A stretch of 64,000 bases of DNA from IMG/VR virus record IMGVR_UViG_3300050122_000130, positions 31,489 through 95,488 of that record, one strand, 5' to 3'. Shown in pieces: positions 62,683 to 64,000 of this stretch. Positions within the stretch are counted from its first letter, which is position 1. Each line of letters begins with the position of its first letter. Source of the stretch: a virus. Under the pieces are notes generated by a model, which saw nothing but the letters and a program-made list of their open reading frames with translations, had not been told where the DNA came from and made no database searches. The position numbers and the translations under genes are program-made.

Positions 62683-63301
62683 GCGAATTTGCGCCCATTG
62701 TGGAATAGCTTTCCAGACGAAACACTGGAAACCGCAGCGCTTTTGCACCAAAAGCTGCGGCGCGCATGTCAGCAAAAACAAGCGTCATGGCCTATCCGAC
62801 ACCAACGAGCATCGGGCTTGGACGCGGATTCGGCGCCGCTGCAACAGCCCGAGCTACCACAATTTTCCCAGATACGGCGGACGCGGCATAAAGGTCTGCG
62901 CTCGATGGGACCTATTTGAGAACTTCCTTGCCGACATGGGGCCGCGTCCTCCTGGCTTGACGCTGGAGCGCATCGATAACGATGGCGATTATGAGCCGTC
63001 CAATTGCAGATGGGCCACCCAGGCGGAGCAGAACAAGAACAAATCCAATGTCCACACCGATGACGAAGATCGGAAAATTAGTGAGGCGCTTGCGGAAGGT
63101 CTAAACTTTACGCAGGTGGCCGCGCGATTGGGTACGTCTATTGGATCTGTCAGCAGCCGAGCATATCGGATTGGCCTGAAATCTGGCCAGCCGGTGCAGA
63201 AAATAACCGACCGGCCCGGCCCTCCGCTTTATCGCGACGACGAGACAGAGTGCCGCACCTCAGAGCATCCTTCGCAGAACTCCCCAACAGAGGCAAGTTG
63301 A
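62672..63301 (+). CDS. HNH/AP2-like homing endonuclease
   Basis: 209 aa from the ATG at 62672. VERICAHCGIAFQTKHWKPQ and FCTKSCGAH make an N-terminal zinc unit; HRAWTRIRRRCNSPSYHNFP, YGGRGIKVCARWDLFENFLA, RPPGLTLERIDNDGDYEPSN and CRWATQAEQNKNKSN are the conserved core of free-standing phage HNH proteins with AP2-like DNA binding. A C-terminal helix-turn-helix (FTQVAARLGTSIGSVSSRAY) follows. Mobile nuclease. Confidence 0.85.
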   Translation: MLVERICAHCGIAFQTKHWKPQRFCTKSCGAHVSKNKRHGLSDTNEHRAWTRIRRRCNSPSYHNFPRYGGRGIKVCARWDLFENFLADMGPRPPGLTLERIDNDGDYEPSNCRWATQAEQNKNKSNVHTDDEDRKISEALAEGLNFTQVAARLGTSIGSVSSRAYRIGLKSGQPVQKITDRPGPPLYRDDETECRTSEHPSQNSPTEAS

Positions 63302-63304
63302 CGC

Positions 63305-63973
63305 ATGGCTACGATCACCACGAAATATTCTATCGGCGATAAAGTTTTCTACCCCTCGACGACCACGGAGCGCAAACAGCATCCGTGCCCAGACTGCAAG
63401 GGAAGTCGGAAGTGGGAGGCGAAGTCCCCGGCCGGCGGCGAGTACACCTTTGCCTGCCCGCGTTGTGCCGCAAGCTATAACAGCGACCGGGATATGACAC
63501 TGGACTATTCGGCGTCAGTTCCGGTCGTCAGGTCGTTGACGATTGGCAGCGTCCAATTCAACACGGCGCCTAGTTCATACGATCACGGCGCCCGCTACAT
63601 GTGCCAGGAAACCGGCGTTGGTTCCGGCAACGTATACAATGAGAAAGACCTGTTTCTCACTGAGGAAGAGGCGCTTGGCGCCGCAAAGATTAAGGCCGAT
63701 CTTTCCAACGTCACGACTGAGTGGATTGTTCAGCTTTACAACAAAAGTTTGAAAGTCTCCGATTACCAACTCGAATCTGCGCTCTTGCGGAAGGCTAAGG
63801 ACGAGCAGTCCCGCGCCAGTTCGATGCTGTGGAATTTGGGCGAGCTCTTTGAGACAATCCAGGAAGCGGACGACAAGGATGCTATCCTTGAAGCCGTCGA
63901 AGAGTACAAAAAATACGACTGGAGTCGTGACAAAGAGAAGGTCCAGCAGTCCCCGCAGGACACCGCGTCATGA
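63305..63973 (+). CDS. Phage protein with zinc ribbon
   Basis: 222 aa. HPCPDCKGSRKWEAKSPAGG and TFACPRCAASYNSD hold two CxxC pairs, a zinc ribbon. A beta-rich middle (YMCQETGVGSGNVYNEKD) and a helical end (LGELFETIQEADDKDAILEA) follow. Unknown function. Stop overlaps the next ATG. Confidence 0.65.
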   Translation: MATITTKYSIGDKVFYPSTTTERKQHPCPDCKGSRKWEAKSPAGGEYTFACPRCAASYNSDRDMTLDYSASVPVVRSLTIGSVQFNTAPSSYDHGARYMCQETGVGSGNVYNEKDLFLTEEEALGAAKIKADLSNVTTEWIVQLYNKSLKVSDYQLESALLRKAKDEQSRASSMLWNLGELFETIQEADDKDAILEAVEEYKKYDWSRDKEKVQQSPQDTAS

Positions 63974-64000
63974 AAATCACAAGAAAGCGCCGCTACGAAG
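63970..64000 (+). CDS. Gene start cut by window edge
   Basis: ATG overlaps the previous stop (ATGA). Only MKITRKRRYE is visible, a basic start. No identity can be given. Confidence 0.4.
   Translation, partial: MKITRKRRYE

Noticed and set aside
1-64000. CRISPR array, rRNA, integrase or transposase
   Set aside because: No regular repeat-spacer pattern, no rRNA-like sequence and no tyrosine/serine recombinase or DDE motif was seen.

Overview
The window is a stretch of a tailed-phage genome (Caudovirales type). Its ParB-type proteins, DUF3309 and DUF3307 membrane proteins, DUF4942 and ParB-linked methyltransferases, twin-arginine leaders and generally GC-rich sequence suggest an alphaproteobacterial host, probably Rhizobiales. 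The host is an inference. No rRNA, convincing tRNA, CRISPR array, integrase or transposase was seen, so a temperate lifestyle is not shown.

Layout. (1) 1-21.9 kb, minus strand, read leftward: the head operon. The order is small terminase, large terminase (with an intein), portal (with a C-terminal ADP-ribosyltransferase-like domain), small proteins, Mu F-like minor head protein, small membrane and zinc proteins, prohead protease (fused to Nudix, zinc-ribbon and kinase-like regions), scaffold-like protein, decoration protein, major capsid protein and DUF4054 connector. Tail genes are not seen and probably lie left of the window. (2) 22.0-24.5 kb, plus strand: a short operon with a DUF6011 protein and an endonuclease VII-like protein. 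(3) 24.4-37.5 kb, minus strand: replication and modification, with ParB-methyltransferase, SLOG protein, SSB, DUF968-like nuclease, primase-helicase, a second methyltransferase, RuvC-like resolvase and several unknown proteins. (4) 37.5-38.1 kb: a divergent control region with GGGTACG repeats, one consensus DnaA box and a 19-bp inverted repeat; it is the best origin candidate. (5) 38.1-64 kb, plus strand: a dense array of mostly small genes. These include a DUF4942-methyltransferase, two XRE regulators, an SMC-like ATPase, a sigma region-4-like protein, a free copy of the primase-helicase C-terminal domain, a RecE-like nuclease with a candidate annealing protein, a RecD2-like helicase, a DnaQ-type exonuclease, a large ParB protein and many zinc-motif micro-proteins.

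Working together. Packaging and head assembly occupy the left arm; DNA replication, recombination and modification occupy the middle and right. Genes are tightly coupled through ATGA, GTGA and TGATG overlaps, and GTG starts are frequent. Four copies of a 19-bp inverted repeat (ACTAWAC-N5-GTWTAGT) sit in the few intergenic gaps and probably form one regulon, perhaps read by one of the two XRE proteins. Three GIY-YIG enzymes, three HNH-type enzymes, an endonuclease VII-like protein and the LAGLIDADG intein make the region unusually rich in homing-type nucleases.

Most notable: the portal and the protease carry enzyme-like domains behind the same R-[KD]-x-D-GKF linker, which suggests effector modules carried in the capsid. 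Several reading-frame breaks (38.4 kb, 8.9 kb, 13.4 kb) also deserve checking.
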